Notes: generated by a model not told the origin, from the sequence alone. Numbered from the stretch's first letter, positions 1 through 8,026 are shown. The stretch: DNA of 36,594 bases from a virus (IMGVR_UViG_3300005524_000243:1-36594), one strand, 5' to 3'. Translations and numbers: made by a program.

Positions 1-453
1 GAAAGAATTGCTCCTCCACGAGGTTTCGCAGGCGCCAATCGCTGCTCTTTATCCCCACCCGGCAGCGACGGCAGGACGCAGCCAGGTTCGCAGCCGCCGG
101 CTCGGAGGAAAAATCGAGCGGCTATCGACCGGGCTGCGTCGCTCGCGCTAATCTCGCGCAAGATTTATGCCATCGGTGGGGCGGAATGGTAGCCGCGAAT
201 TATCGCGCCGATAGGCCGACGCGCGGGCGCTCGCGATGCGCATCGGGCGGGCATCTGCTGCGCGCCTAGGCAGCTCGGCGCGGCCCTTAACGTACACCCG
301 ACAGGATAGATGCAAGCGCGCGGAGGCGCGGCGCGCGGCGAAGCAATACGGGAGCGCGCGCTCGAGAAGCGCGCAAGGGCGGCGCTTGCTTGACTTGAGC
401 GGCGATCGCGCCTAATGTTGGGTCTATAAAAATTGCGCAGATAAAGCCTGCCT
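1..453. other. Leader region, no convincing gene
   Basis: This stretch is very rich in GCGC-type low complexity, and reading frames on both strands look like compositional shadows. A frame open from base 1 to the stop near 189 has no start inside the window and no recognisable sequence. A small terminase subunit would normally sit just before the large subunit, but none is recognisable here. Confidence 0.5.
390..418 (+). promoter_or_regulatory. Candidate promoter upstream of terminase
   Basis: TTGACT (390-395) is followed by a 17-base spacer and TAATGT (413-418). A short AT stretch (TATAAA, 425-430) follows. The -35 box is good and the -10 is weak. It is the only sigma70-like pair I found ahead of the terminase. 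It is inferred from spacing and match only. Confidence 0.3.
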
Positions 454-765
454 ATGGCCGCTTTCGGCCGCCCGCCTGGTAGGCCTCGAAGCGATCGTCT
501 TGCGTCCGAAAAGACCATCTTGACTTGCCGGAGCAAAGACCGAAGCGCCGCTTGCGCCCGCGCGCCGCGGCTCGGAGCGAATGGGGCGTATAGGCCCGCG
601 CGTTTCGTCCCAAAGTACGAGGCGCGTGCCAGCGCTTTTGCGACGCGACGAAAAATCGTCCCACTTGTGGTTTGTTCGAAGACGCTTTCGCCTTTGCGCG
701 CTTTGACCGGCGCGATTACGCAAGGCTCAGCCTTGCGCCGCATGCTTTGGAGGGTGCGTCGATGA
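454..765 (+). CDS. Doubtful small ORF coupled to terminase (possible small-subunit position)
   Basis: An ATG frame of 103 codons whose TGA overlaps the terminase ATG (ATGA at 762-765), an arrangement typical of coupled phage genes. The N-terminus carries a GRPPGRPR motif, and the rest is basic and low in complexity with no recognisable helix-turn-helix. Third-position GC looks lower than in the neighbouring genes. The position fits a small terminase subunit, but the sequence does not support naming it. It may be non-coding. Confidence 0.22.
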   Translation: MAAFGRPPGRPRSDRLASEKTILTCRSKDRSAACARAPRLGANGAYRPARFVPKYEARASAFATRRKIVPLVVCSKTLSPLRALTGAITQGSALRRMLWRVRR

Positions 766-2351
766 GGCGCGAGGTGCCTGCGCAGAGCGGAGTCGAGCTC
801 GCCAGAAGGCTTGTCGAGGAGCTCAAAGACCCAGTGCGCTTCGCCACGACCTTTCTCGGCCACGACTTGTGGGAGATGCAAAAACGGATCCTCAGCGCCG
901 TTGCGCGTTTTCCGCGCGTGGCGGTCAAGGCGTGCCACAGCTCCTCCAAAACGCGCACCGCGGCCGAGGCCGTGCTCTGGTGGATCACGCGCTTTAGCGA
1001 CGGAATCGCCGTCACCACCGCGCCGACCTTCGTTCAGGTCAAGCAGATCCTGTGGGCCGAAATTCGCAAGGCCGTGCGCCAGGCGCGGATCGCCTATCCG
1101 CGCCCCAACCTGACCGAGCTTCGCTTCGGGCCGAACAATTACGCGCTCGGCCTTTCGACCAATCAGGGCGTGCGCTTCCAGGGCTTCCATTCGAACCATC
1201 TGCTGATCGTAATCGACGAGGCGGTGGGAGTGGCGGGCGAGATCTGGGAGGCGATCGAAGGCGCGCGCGCTGGCGGCGAGGTGCGAATCCTCGCGCTCGG
1301 AAATCCCACCGTTCCCTCGGGGCCGTTCTACGACGCCTTTACGCGCGATCGGGCGCGATGGGCGACCTTCACGATCGACGCCTTCGACACGCCGAACCTT
1401 GCCGGCGTAAGCCTCGAGCGGTTGCTCGCGATGGACGAGCGGGAGCTTTCGGTGGCGCCGCGGCCGTACCTGGTGACCCGGCGATGGGTGCGCGAGAAGT
1501 ATCTCGAGTGGGGCGAGCGGTCGCCGATGTGGCAGGCACGGGTGCGCGCCTGCTTTCCCGAGCAATCGCAAAGCTCGCTAATCGGCCTTGCCTTTCTCGA
1601 GCGCGCCCGCGCCCCGCGCCAGCCGTCGGAGCTCGCGCGTAGCGACAGGACCTCGTGCGAAAAGACCGCGCTTTACGCCGGCGTCGACGTCGCCGGGCCG
1701 GGCGAGGACGAGACGGTAGTGGCGGTGCGCGACGCGCACGGCGAGATCGTCGAGCTTTTCGCAAGCTCGGCCGCCGACGCGCGCGGCCAGATCGCGCGGG
1801 TGCTCGGCAAGTATCGCGCGCGCCTCGAGGAGGTCAACGTCGACGCAGTCGGAATCGGCTACCATTTCGCGCTCCATCTCCAGGACTTGGGCTTCCCCGT
1901 AAATCTCGTCAACGTCGGCGCGCCTGCCCGCGACAGCGAGAAATTCGCCAACCTCAAGGCCGAGCTCTACTGGGGCTTGCGGATGCGCTTCGAGGCGGGC
2001 GAAGTGTCGAACCTCACGGACGAAGTCGCGCTCTCCCAGCTCGCCTCGCTGAACTACCGCCATAACCCGCGAGGCCAGATCGTGATCGAAAGCAAGGAAG
2101 AGGCGCGAAAACGCGGCCTGCGCTCGCCCGACCGGGCCGAGGCGCTGATGCTCGCCTTTGCAAACCTAAGACCGCCGATTCTCGCGCTCTACGAACGGCT
2201 TTTGAGCGACCAGCCGGCCGCTCCTGGCGGCGCCGGCGCAAGCGAAGGCGCAAGCGCGCCTGCGCCCGGTGCGCCTGCCGGCGAAGACGAAAACCCGCTG
2301 CTTTCGCTCTACGAAAGCGCGGCAGGCAAGTTCAAGCCGCCGCAGGACTAG
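762..2351 (+). CDS. terL: Terminase large subunit
   Basis: The DNA-packaging motor: an N-terminal ATPase pumps DNA into the prohead and a C-terminal RNase H-like nuclease cuts the concatemer. The ATPase shows a Walker-A-like KACHSSSKT around residues 54-63 and a Walker-B LLIVIDEA around residues 144-151. The nuclease begins near residue 305 with GVDVAGPGEDE, continues with NVDAVGIGYH, and ends with a DRAEALMLAFA motif. The 529-residue length is normal for the family. The ATG at 762 is chosen because GGAGG lies 8 bases upstream; the same frame is open to 594 and a TTG at 672 is possible. The usual central Gly of the P-loop is Ser. It runs convergently into a minus-strand gene only 24 bases away. 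Confidence 0.93.
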   Translation: MRREVPAQSGVELARRLVEELKDPVRFATTFLGHDLWEMQKRILSAVARFPRVAVKACHSSSKTRTAAEAVLWWITRFSDGIAVTTAPTFVQVKQILWAEIRKAVRQARIAYPRPNLTELRFGPNNYALGLSTNQGVRFQGFHSNHLLIVIDEAVGVAGEIWEAIEGARAGGEVRILALGNPTVPSGPFYDAFTRDRARWATFTIDAFDTPNLAGVSLERLLAMDERELSVAPRPYLVTRRWVREKYLEWGERSPMWQARVRACFPEQSQSSLIGLAFLERARAPRQPSELARSDRTSCEKTALYAGVDVAGPGEDETVVAVRDAHGEIVELFASSAADARGQIARVLGKYRARLEEVNVDAVGIGYHFALHLQDLGFPVNLVNVGAPARDSEKFANLKAELYWGLRMRFEAGEVSNLTDEVALSQLASLNYRHNPRGQIVIESKEEARKRGLRSPDRAEALMLAFANLRPPILALYERLLSDQPAAPGGAGASEGASAPAPGAPAGEDENPLLSLYESAAGKFKPPQD

Positions 2352-2375
2352 GGTGCGCCCGCGCCTTGTCGTCCG

Positions 2376-2978
2376 TTACTGGCCGCCTGCGATGACCTGG
2401 TCTTTTGGCGGCTTTGCTAGCGGGCTTGTCGCAGGCTTGAGCCGCACGATCTGGTAGGCGTCTTTGTGCTGATGGGCGAACTCCCAGATGTCGGCCGGCG
2501 TGACCGAGCGTGCCGGCACGCCGAAGTCGAGACCGTCGGCCTTGTAGGCCTCGCCCACCTCGTACGAACAGATCGGACGCCCCGAAATCCATCCCAGGGC
2601 GTCGGTGAAATACGTGACGCGGCGCCTGATAATCCGGCCCGCGAGCGCGTCCAAAAACTGAAGAAAAAGTTTAAGAAAGCCGTAGCTTTCCGCCGAAAAG
2701 CGACACGCCCGCACCACGATTCGGCTGCGCGCCGTGGGGCCCAGGCGCACAGGCTTGAGCAGGTAGGCCGCGCGCGTGTCGGCGATACTCACCCATAGCG
2801 GGCGCGTCTTTACGCGCCACAGCGCCTCCATCACCAGCGGCGGCTCGGCCCCCACCACCAGGCCGACATGCGAGATAGGCGCGCGCGTAAGCCAGATTAT
2901 CGCGCGCGCAAGCAAACCCGTGCCGGTTACCGCCACGATATCGCCAAAAGCTGAGCTCGGCGTTGAGCGCAAAGGCAC
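2376..2978 (-). CDS. Permuted NlpC/P60 (YiiX-type) papain-like hydrolase
   Basis: A 200-residue protein with the order expected of circularly permuted NlpC/P60 or YiiX-like enzymes. An N-terminal GDIV strand is followed by ISHVGLVVG with His37, then VMEALW with Glu51, and later GRPICSYEVGEAYK with Cys137. Family members hydrolyse amide bonds in peptidoglycan peptides, lipids or proteins; the substrate here is unknown. No signal peptide is visible. The GTG at 2978 is preferred because GAGG lies 7 bases upstream; a TTG at 2984 is nearly on top of that site. The gene faces the terminase and sits in a small island between packaging and portal genes. I see the triad pattern; a role as cargo rather than virion enzyme is inference from strand and position. 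Confidence 0.72.
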   Translation of the reverse strand: MPLRSTPSSAFGDIVAVTGTGLLARAIIWLTRAPISHVGLVVGAEPPLVMEALWRVKTRPLWVSIADTRAAYLLKPVRLGPTARSRIVVRACRFSAESYGFLKLFLQFLDALAGRIIRRRVTYFTDALGWISGRPICSYEVGEAYKADGLDFGVPARSVTPADIWEFAHQHKDAYQIVRLKPATSPLAKPPKDQVIAGGQ

Positions 2979-3361
2979 GCCCAAACCTCGCCCAACGCCG
3001 CGATCGCCACGCCCGAAGCCGCCTCTGCGCGCGCCTTAACCTTCGCACAATTCGCGCAAGCCCGCCGCCCTGCACCATCGGTCGCCTCTTTCGCCGCTGC
3101 TTGACCCAAGCCTGCCCGTTCAAGCAAACACTAAGGCGCTTTGAGCGGTCTAAATCAAGGGCGTACAGCTTCTCGAATCGGCGCGCTCGTGCTTTAGGCT
3201 ATGGTAAGTTGAATGGATCGGCTAAAGTAAATCGAGACCCGTTATGCTTTTCGCAACTCGGCCCGTTGCTCCGCTTTTTCGGTTGTGGCCGAGTTAAAGT
3301 AAAGTAAATCGAGAGCCTGTGAGCTATTTGCAACAACGAAACTTGCGCAGGAGAAACTCGC
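2979..3361. other. Intergenic region between divergent island genes
   Basis: This region separates the minus-strand YiiX-type gene from the plus-strand secreted-protein gene, so it should hold both promoters. I found no clean sigma70 pair. It does hold a repeat structure at 3224-3314 (listed separately). Short basic frames on the minus strand look like shadows. Confidence 0.5.
3224..3314. promoter_or_regulatory. Direct repeat / inverted repeat / direct repeat element
   Basis: The 14-mer AAAGTAAATCGAGA occurs at 3224-3237 and again at 3301-3314. Between the copies lies a perfect 9-base inverted repeat, AACTCGGCC (3255-3263) and GGCCGAGTT (3287-3295), with a 23-base loop containing CTTTTTCGG. 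There is no T-tract after the stem in either direction that would make a standard terminator. The spacing, just upstream of two divergent genes, suggests an operator or a recombination scar. The pattern is seen directly; its function is inferred. Confidence 0.45.
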
Positions 3362-4198
3362 TTGAAATCGAAGCCTAAGACCGCTTTCAACTTTCAAGGG
3401 AGAATACGAACGATCGTCCCCCACTGCGCCGGGACGCGCTTGCGCTGGAGCAAGAAATGGGCCTTCGGCCGTTGGCTTTTGTGCCTAGGCGCGCTCGTGG
3501 GCTTGATCGTAAGCGGTGCAGTGAGCCAGGCCGCGAACTACCCGACGCGCGTTCGGCTCGAGCTGCCCGAGGGTTTCTATGTGCCCGCGCCCAAGGAGAG
3601 CTCGGCAAAGGTCCCGCTCAGCGTGGCGCTAGTTGCCGACCCGGCCTTTATGCAGGCGCGCTTTAGGCCGTCTGGCGAGGGCGAAGGCTACGAGATTGAA
3701 CTTCAGCCCGCCCTGCTCGACGCCCTGAGGGCGGTTTTGGCTGCGAACTTCAAGTCGGTGCAAGTCGTGAGCAACGAGGCTGCGGGCCGCTCGGCCGACC
3801 TCGTGGTCGAGCCAAGCGTTGTGTTCGAGCTTATCACGTCGCCCCAGTTCTTCAAGCAAAAGCTTACTGTGCGCGGCGCGCTGATGCTGGTGGTCAAGGA
3901 GACGCAGCGGATGCGCGAGGTGGGCGAGTTTATCCGGATCAAAACGGTTTCGGCCGAGGGAAGCTCTCGATGGGAGCTCGGCAATTACTGGGTGAGCTTC
4001 GATTTAGGCGGCGACAACGGAGCTTTGCTGCTCAAACTGGTCGAACAAGCGCTGTCCGACGACCTTGCCGCCGTTGGCGCCGACTTTGCCCAAAGCAAGC
4101 TCGCGCTGCGCGTCGCACAGCTTCGCTCGCGCGCGATCACACTCCCGCCCGACGTTCTGGTGCCCCAGATACCGTACGTGCCGGCAACCAACCGTTGA
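3362..4198 (+). CDS. Secreted or periplasmic protein of unknown function
   Basis: A 278-residue protein with an extended basic N-terminus, a hydrophobic core (WLLCLGALVGLIVSGAV, about residues 38-54) and a plausible signal peptidase site at AVSQA/ANY near residue 57. The mature part is mixed alpha/beta without long hydrophobic segments, so it is probably exported to the periplasm or surface. It is not recognised as a known family. The TTG start at 3362 has AGGAG 8 bases upstream. It lies between two minus-strand genes in the terminase-portal island and ends 123 bases before the convergent neighbour. Export of a phage-encoded protein unrelated to assembly suggests a lysogenic-conversion or host-interaction role, which is inference only. 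Confidence 0.62.
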   Translation: MKSKPKTAFNFQGRIRTIVPHCAGTRLRWSKKWAFGRWLLCLGALVGLIVSGAVSQAANYPTRVRLELPEGFYVPAPKESSAKVPLSVALVADPAFMQARFRPSGEGEGYEIELQPALLDALRAVLAANFKSVQVVSNEAAGRSADLVVEPSVVFELITSPQFFKQKLTVRGALMLVVKETQRMREVGEFIRIKTVSAEGSSRWELGNYWVSFDLGGDNGALLLKLVEQALSDDLAAVGADFAQSKLALRVAQLRSRAITLPPDVLVPQIPYVPATNR

Positions 4199-4204
4199 GC
4201 GCGC

Positions 4205-4232
4205 CTTTGTCCCAGGCTCGATCGAGACAAAG
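4205..4232. other. Hairpin between convergent genes
   Basis: CTTTGTC (4205-4211) and GACAAAG (4226-4232) form a perfect 7-base inverted repeat with a 14-base loop just past the stop of the secreted-protein gene. No T-run follows, so a terminator role is weak. Confidence 0.25.
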
Positions 4233-4321
4233 CCGCGCTTGTCAAAAGCGGCCGCGATCGTTCGGCAAAGAATCGAGCTCGCGTCAAGGCGAGCGCCACC
4301 TGCGCGCAAACCGCAACGCCG

Positions 4322-5587
4322 CTACCGAGCAGGTGCGCTCTCCTTGAGCATCGCGCTCGTTACCACACCACCCCAAGCGTCGAAGCGCAAAAAACCAAGT
4401 CGCCGTCCCACCTGACGGCCCGAGCGAAACTCGCCGTAAAGGCATAGGATCGTGTCGTTGTCCAGATGGGCCACCGCGCCCGCGTCGCGAAGCAGTTTGG
4501 CCAGCGCCTTGGCGAGCGCGCCCTGACGAATCGGCGAGATTGCGCCGAGCTCTTTTGGGAAACTCTTGCTCAAAAGCTCCAAACACTTGCTCGGCGTGGG
4601 CGTGCCGCGGCAGAGCGCAATCCCCTGCTCGATAAGACTCGTCACTGCGCTCGTCAGGATGGAGCGCTGGATCGAATTCGAGGCCTCGATATCGATCATC
4701 CTCCTAAGCGCCGAATTTTCCCTGACGAGAAACGACTTCGGTCCGGGCGCGAAGTTCTGTCCGAAGGCGAGCATCGGATTGGTCGAGCCGTCGTACACGC
4801 GCACCATAAGCGGTCGCTCGCTAACGCCCGACTCCGTAATCTTCACCGCCACCGTCCTGTCGCCCCAGTTCCCCACCCATTGCTCTGCCGTAGCGTCGAC
4901 GAGCATCTCGAGCGCTACCGGCTCCCCATCCGAAGCGCTCGAAGAAAAACCGCTTGCCTGCTCCGTAAGCTCCACGTTGAGAACCGGGTCGCGAACGATC
5001 CCGGTCCAGCCGAAAAGCGAGGGCGATCTGCCCGCGCCGGCAAACACGACAAGCTCGCCCAGGTTGCCTACGTTTCTGATCTCCTCGCTCGACGTTGTGT
5101 AGGAAAAGCGCTTGAAGCTAAGCTTGAACGGCAAACAATCCCCAGCCGAGCGAGAGAGGCCTGCGCCCGAAGGCTTGTCAAAATCGCAGTCCGGCTCTAC
5201 GTCGTCGGGCGCGCATTCGAAGCGGAAGCGGATGGTGCCGTAAAAGGGATTCTCCCAGTAAACGTAGACCATCCCGAGCCGGTCCGCCCCGGACACGACG
5301 TCGTACTTGACGTACCCTTCGGTGCCGGTCATAAAGCCGTCGCTCTCCGATTGCATTTCCGCCGACGCCCCAGGTGCGATCTCCTCCGGCGGCGTTAATT
5401 CGTCCGACGCCCAAACACCGTGGCACAGATGGTCGAAGGTGCGCTTGAGCGTAAAACAGCCCGTATCGTTGTCGACTACCACTCGAAAGGTTCGTTGCGG
5501 CACTCTTTGCCTCTCTAAGAGAGTCGATGAAGGACGTGCGTCGTCCGAACAGGTGGCCGAAGAGCGGACCGTTGCGCGAGGAGGCAT
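4322..5587 (-). CDS. Aegerolysin-like N-terminal domain protein (putative effector)
   Basis: A 421-residue protein. Residues about 33-127 resemble the aegerolysin / ET79-type beta-sandwich: an RTFRVVVDND strand, HGVW, an EEIAPGASAEM turn, GTEGYVKY at 88-95, and WENPFYGT at 111-118. Members of that fold bind lipids and can act in pore-forming pairs. Residues 160-300 look beta-rich and 300-400 helical; I do not recognise them. No signal peptide is seen. The ATG at 5587 has GAGG 7 bases upstream on the minus strand. A candidate promoter at 5949-5977 gives a leader of about 350 bases. The gene is antisense to the structural operon, as cargo (moron) genes often are. The domain call is a pattern match from memory, and toxicity is not shown. 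Confidence 0.6.
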   Translation of the reverse strand: MPPRATVRSSATCSDDARPSSTLLERQRVPQRTFRVVVDNDTGCFTLKRTFDHLCHGVWASDELTPPEEIAPGASAEMQSESDGFMTGTEGYVKYDVVSGADRLGMVYVYWENPFYGTIRFRFECAPDDVEPDCDFDKPSGAGLSRSAGDCLPFKLSFKRFSYTTSSEEIRNVGNLGELVVFAGAGRSPSLFGWTGIVRDPVLNVELTEQASGFSSSASDGEPVALEMLVDATAEQWVGNWGDRTVAVKITESGVSERPLMVRVYDGSTNPMLAFGQNFAPGPKSFLVRENSALRRMIDIEASNSIQRSILTSAVTSLIEQGIALCRGTPTPSKCLELLSKSFPKELGAISPIRQGALAKALAKLLRDAGAVAHLDNDTILCLYGEFRSGRQVGRRLGFLRFDAWGGVVTSAMLKESAPAR

Positions 5588-5709
5588 TATCGATCCTCGC
5601 TCAGGCTCCTAAGCCTGTCAAGTCCGCCTTAGCTCGTCTCGCTCGCGGCCTCAGACGCGCCGAGCGCATTCGACGCGCGTTGCTAGGGGACCGCTTGCGC
5701 CGAAGATTC

Positions 5710-5789
5710 AGGCGCACGCGGCGCGTCCTTGGTTCACATTTGGCTGGTTCGCCAGTCAAAACAAAAATCGAGGCGCGCGCGGCGCGTCC
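5710..5789. repeat. Two 19-base direct repeats in the leader
   Basis: AGGCGCACGCGGCGCGTCC at 5710-5728 recurs at 5771-5789 with one change (A to G at position 7). The copies start 61 bases apart and flank a TTCG-loop hairpin. Low-complexity GCGC content makes chance similarity possible. Confidence 0.5.
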
Positions 5790-5948
5790 AATTGAACGGC
5801 CGGCGCATGACGCCGGCGCAGGAAAACGAAAAGCTCCGGACGCGCGGCTTCTGCGCTCGGCGCAAGGCCCGGAATAGGCTTGCAGGAACGGTCTGCCCGT
5901 GACGCATTCACGATCCAAGCGACGGCGCGCCTGCCCGAGCGGAGCTAA

Positions 5949-5977
5949 AATATACTTAAAGTGCGAAACTAAGTTAA
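5949..5977 (-). promoter_or_regulatory. Candidate promoter for the aegerolysin-like gene
   Basis: On the minus strand TTAACT (plus 5972-5977) is followed after exactly 17 bases by TATATT (plus 5949-5954). These match sigma70 boxes at 4 and 5 of 6 positions. It lies in an AT-rich island in an otherwise GC-rich sequence and points at the gene starting at 5587. Confidence 0.45.
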
Positions 5978-6043
5978 GTTGATTTTAGATGTGGTAATCA
6001 AGTTGATGTACAGGGGATGAGTTGTCGAATATAATCACTGCCG

Positions 6044-6072
6044 TTTACTTTCCATAAAGTTTGCGTTATATT
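6044..6072 (+). promoter_or_regulatory. Candidate promoter for the portal gene
   Basis: TTTACT (6044-6049), a 17-base spacer, then TATATT (6067-6072). It sits about 90 bases before the portal start and diverges from the 5949-5977 site. A perfect TATAAT at 6030-6035 has no well-spaced -35 box. Confidence 0.45.
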
Positions 6073-6163
6073 CGGGGTATCTTCGCGGTGTGCCGGGGCG
6101 CTCGCAGGATGCGGCCCGGGCGGTTTTGGAAAGAGGCGTTTTGGGGCGAGTCGAGGTGAAAAG

Positions 6164-8026
6164 TTGAGTCGCAAGGGCAGGGGCAGGCGGGGACAGAGTG
6201 GTGCGGGCGGGCCTTTAGCCAAGGGACCGCGCATGGTGCCGGGCGCAAGCCGCTCGCCGATAAGCGCGATGGGCGGCGCGATGATGCCCGGGGCGTCGGG
6301 CCGCGCGAGGATCGGCTCGCGCGTGGGCAGTCCGGGCGGTTTCGACCTACCACCCAGGGCGAACTGGCGGACGAATTACGGTGGCGGCGCGGCGGCCGGG
6401 CGCGACAACGTGACGAGCGCGCCTGGACGCACAGAGTCGTTGCCGCCCGACAACCGCCATCCGGCGCGCCGCCACGGTGCACCGCTCGGTGGAGCGGGCG
6501 CGGACGCGTTTTCGGCCAACCCGGTTTTCGGACTCGGGCCCGAAGCGGCGCGGGAAGAGCGGATGCCCCATCCGGGCGCTGGTACGTGGCGCAAACCTGG
6601 CCCGGGCTTGCGACATAATCCGGCAAGTATCGGGCAGCAGCAAGAGTCCGCTTTGCGCACGCCTTACAGCGGCCCGACCGACGCGACGGGCCAGCCCTAT
6701 CGCCCTGCGACCGAAACTACGAGCGGCCAGTATCCGGGCGAAACCCCGTGGCATCCGGCCACTTCACAGTACCGCAACGAGCGGCCCGTCCAGCCGCCGC
6801 CCTATATCCGCGACGTCGACATCGACTACAACTGGTTCAGTCCGTTTCAGCCCGTATGGCCCTTCGGTCCGCCTTACGTCACTTACCCGCGCGAATGGGA
6901 CTACCCGGTCGGCCTCAATTTGGAAATCCAGCCGCAGCGAATCGGGCTTTACGCGATGCTGCGTGCGATGAGCTACGGATGGGGAATCTTGCGCGCCGTG
7001 ATCGAAACCCGCAAGGACCAGCTGATGCGGATTCCGTGGGAGATTCGCCTGAAAAACGCAAGCGCGCAGAGCACGGCGCGCGATCGGCGTGTCCAGATGC
7101 TCAAGGAGTTCTTCCTCAAGCCCGACCGCAAGCATCGATGGCAGGCCTGGGTGAGGCTTTTGCTCGAAGACTTGTTCGTGATCGATGCCCCGACGATATA
7201 CGTGTGGCGAAGCGAGGCCGGCACGCCCTACGCACTAGAGGTGCTCGACGGAGCCACGATCAAGGTGCTGGTCGACGACGCCGGCCGCGTGCCTGACCCG
7301 CCGTCGCCCGCCTACCAGCAGATAATCAAGGGGCTGCCGATGGTCGATTTCACCGCCGACGAAATAATCTACGCCCCGATGAGGCCGCGCCCTGAGCTTC
7401 CGATCTACGGCTACTCGCCAGTCGAACAGTGCTTTTTGGAAATCACCGAGGGAATTCGCCGCACGCTCTACCAGCTCGACTACTGGACCGAAGGCTCGAT
7501 CCCCGACCTTATCGTGACCGTGCCCGACAACTGGACGCCTGCACAAATCGCCCAGTTCCAGGGCTACATGGACGCGCTTTTGTCGGGAAACCTCCGGCAG
7601 AAGTCGAAAATCCGCTTTCTGCCCGGCGGAATGAAGCCCTTCGACATCAAGTCGGCCGGCGGCGAGTTGCTCAAGTCCGACTACGACGAATGGCTTGCGC
7701 GGATCGTCTGCTTCGCCTTTTCGATCTCGCCCCAGGGCTTCGTCAAAATGATGAACCGAGCAACGGCCGAATCGAGCGACCAGGCGGCCAAAGAAGAGGG
7801 GCTTTATCCGCTGATGACGTACTTCGAGTCGGAGATCATGAACCCGATTATCCAGGAGCACTTCAAGTTCCCCGACATCGAATTCAAGTTCATGCCGCGC
7901 CCCGAAGTCGATTTGCTAAAGCAAGCGCAGACGCTTCAAATATACGTTGAAAGCGGAATCATGACCCGGGACGAGGCGCGCGGCCAGCTCGGGCTCGCCA
8001 AAACGGCAGGCTCCGGGACGAGATGA
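6164..8026 (+). CDS. Portal protein
   Basis: Forms the ring at the capsid vertex through which DNA passes and to which the connector and tail bind. The recognisable portal core starts around residue 220 and includes YGWGILRAVIETRKDQLMR, IPWEIRLK, GIRRTLYQLDYWTEGSIPDL, the SISPQGFVKMMNRATAES segment and a C-terminal helical EVDLLKQAQTLQIYVESGIM. The 620-residue protein is longer than usual because of an N-terminal extension of about 200 residues rich in Gly, Pro, Arg and Gln. The TTG start at 6164 has GAGGTG 5-6 bases upstream. An internal start would be needed if the extension is not translated, but none is clearly better. Confidence 0.85.
   Translation: MSRKGRGRRGQSGAGGPLAKGPRMVPGASRSPISAMGGAMMPGASGRARIGSRVGSPGGFDLPPRANWRTNYGGGAAAGRDNVTSAPGRTESLPPDNRHPARRHGAPLGGAGADAFSANPVFGLGPEAAREERMPHPGAGTWRKPGPGLRHNPASIGQQQESALRTPYSGPTDATGQPYRPATETTSGQYPGETPWHPATSQYRNERPVQPPPYIRDVDIDYNWFSPFQPVWPFGPPYVTYPREWDYPVGLNLEIQPQRIGLYAMLRAMSYGWGILRAVIETRKDQLMRIPWEIRLKNASAQSTARDRRVQMLKEFFLKPDRKHRWQAWVRLLLEDLFVIDAPTIYVWRSEAGTPYALEVLDGATIKVLVDDAGRVPDPPSPAYQQIIKGLPMVDFTADEIIYAPMRPRPELPIYGYSPVEQCFLEITEGIRRTLYQLDYWTEGSIPDLIVTVPDNWTPAQIAQFQGYMDALLSGNLRQKSKIRFLPGGMKPFDIKSAGGELLKSDYDEWLARIVCFAFSISPQGFVKMMNRATAESSDQAAKEEGLYPLMTYFESEIMNPIIQEHFKFPDIEFKFMPRPEVDLLKQAQTLQIYVESGIMTRDEARGQLGLAKTAGSGTR

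Larger units (their letters stand above)
5588..6163. other. Divergent intergenic region with AT-rich core
   Basis: No gene is supported here. The left part (5588-5940) is GC-rich and would be the untranslated leader of the aegerolysin-like gene. It holds a near-identical 19-base direct repeat and two good hairpins: GCCGGCG/CGCCGGC at 5799-5817, and GGCTGG-TTCG-CCAGTC around 5742-5757. The right part (about 5940-6080) is sharply AT-rich and carries promoter-like elements on both strands. Confidence 0.6.

Noticed and set aside
165-1571. Long minus-strand open frame over the terminase
   Set aside because: Antisense shadow of a high-GC gene; Arg/Ala-rich translation with no family signal.
2671-3127. 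Minus-strand small frames upstream of the YiiX-type gene, one with a GAGG site before ATG
   Set aside because: They overlap the N-terminus of the hydrolase in another frame and read as Arg-rich or Ala-rich shadow sequence.
5742-5775. GGCTGG-TTCG-CCAGTC hairpin as a terminator
   Set aside because: On the plus strand it is followed by A-rich sequence, and on the minus strand the T-run precedes the stem, so neither direction makes a Rho-independent terminator.
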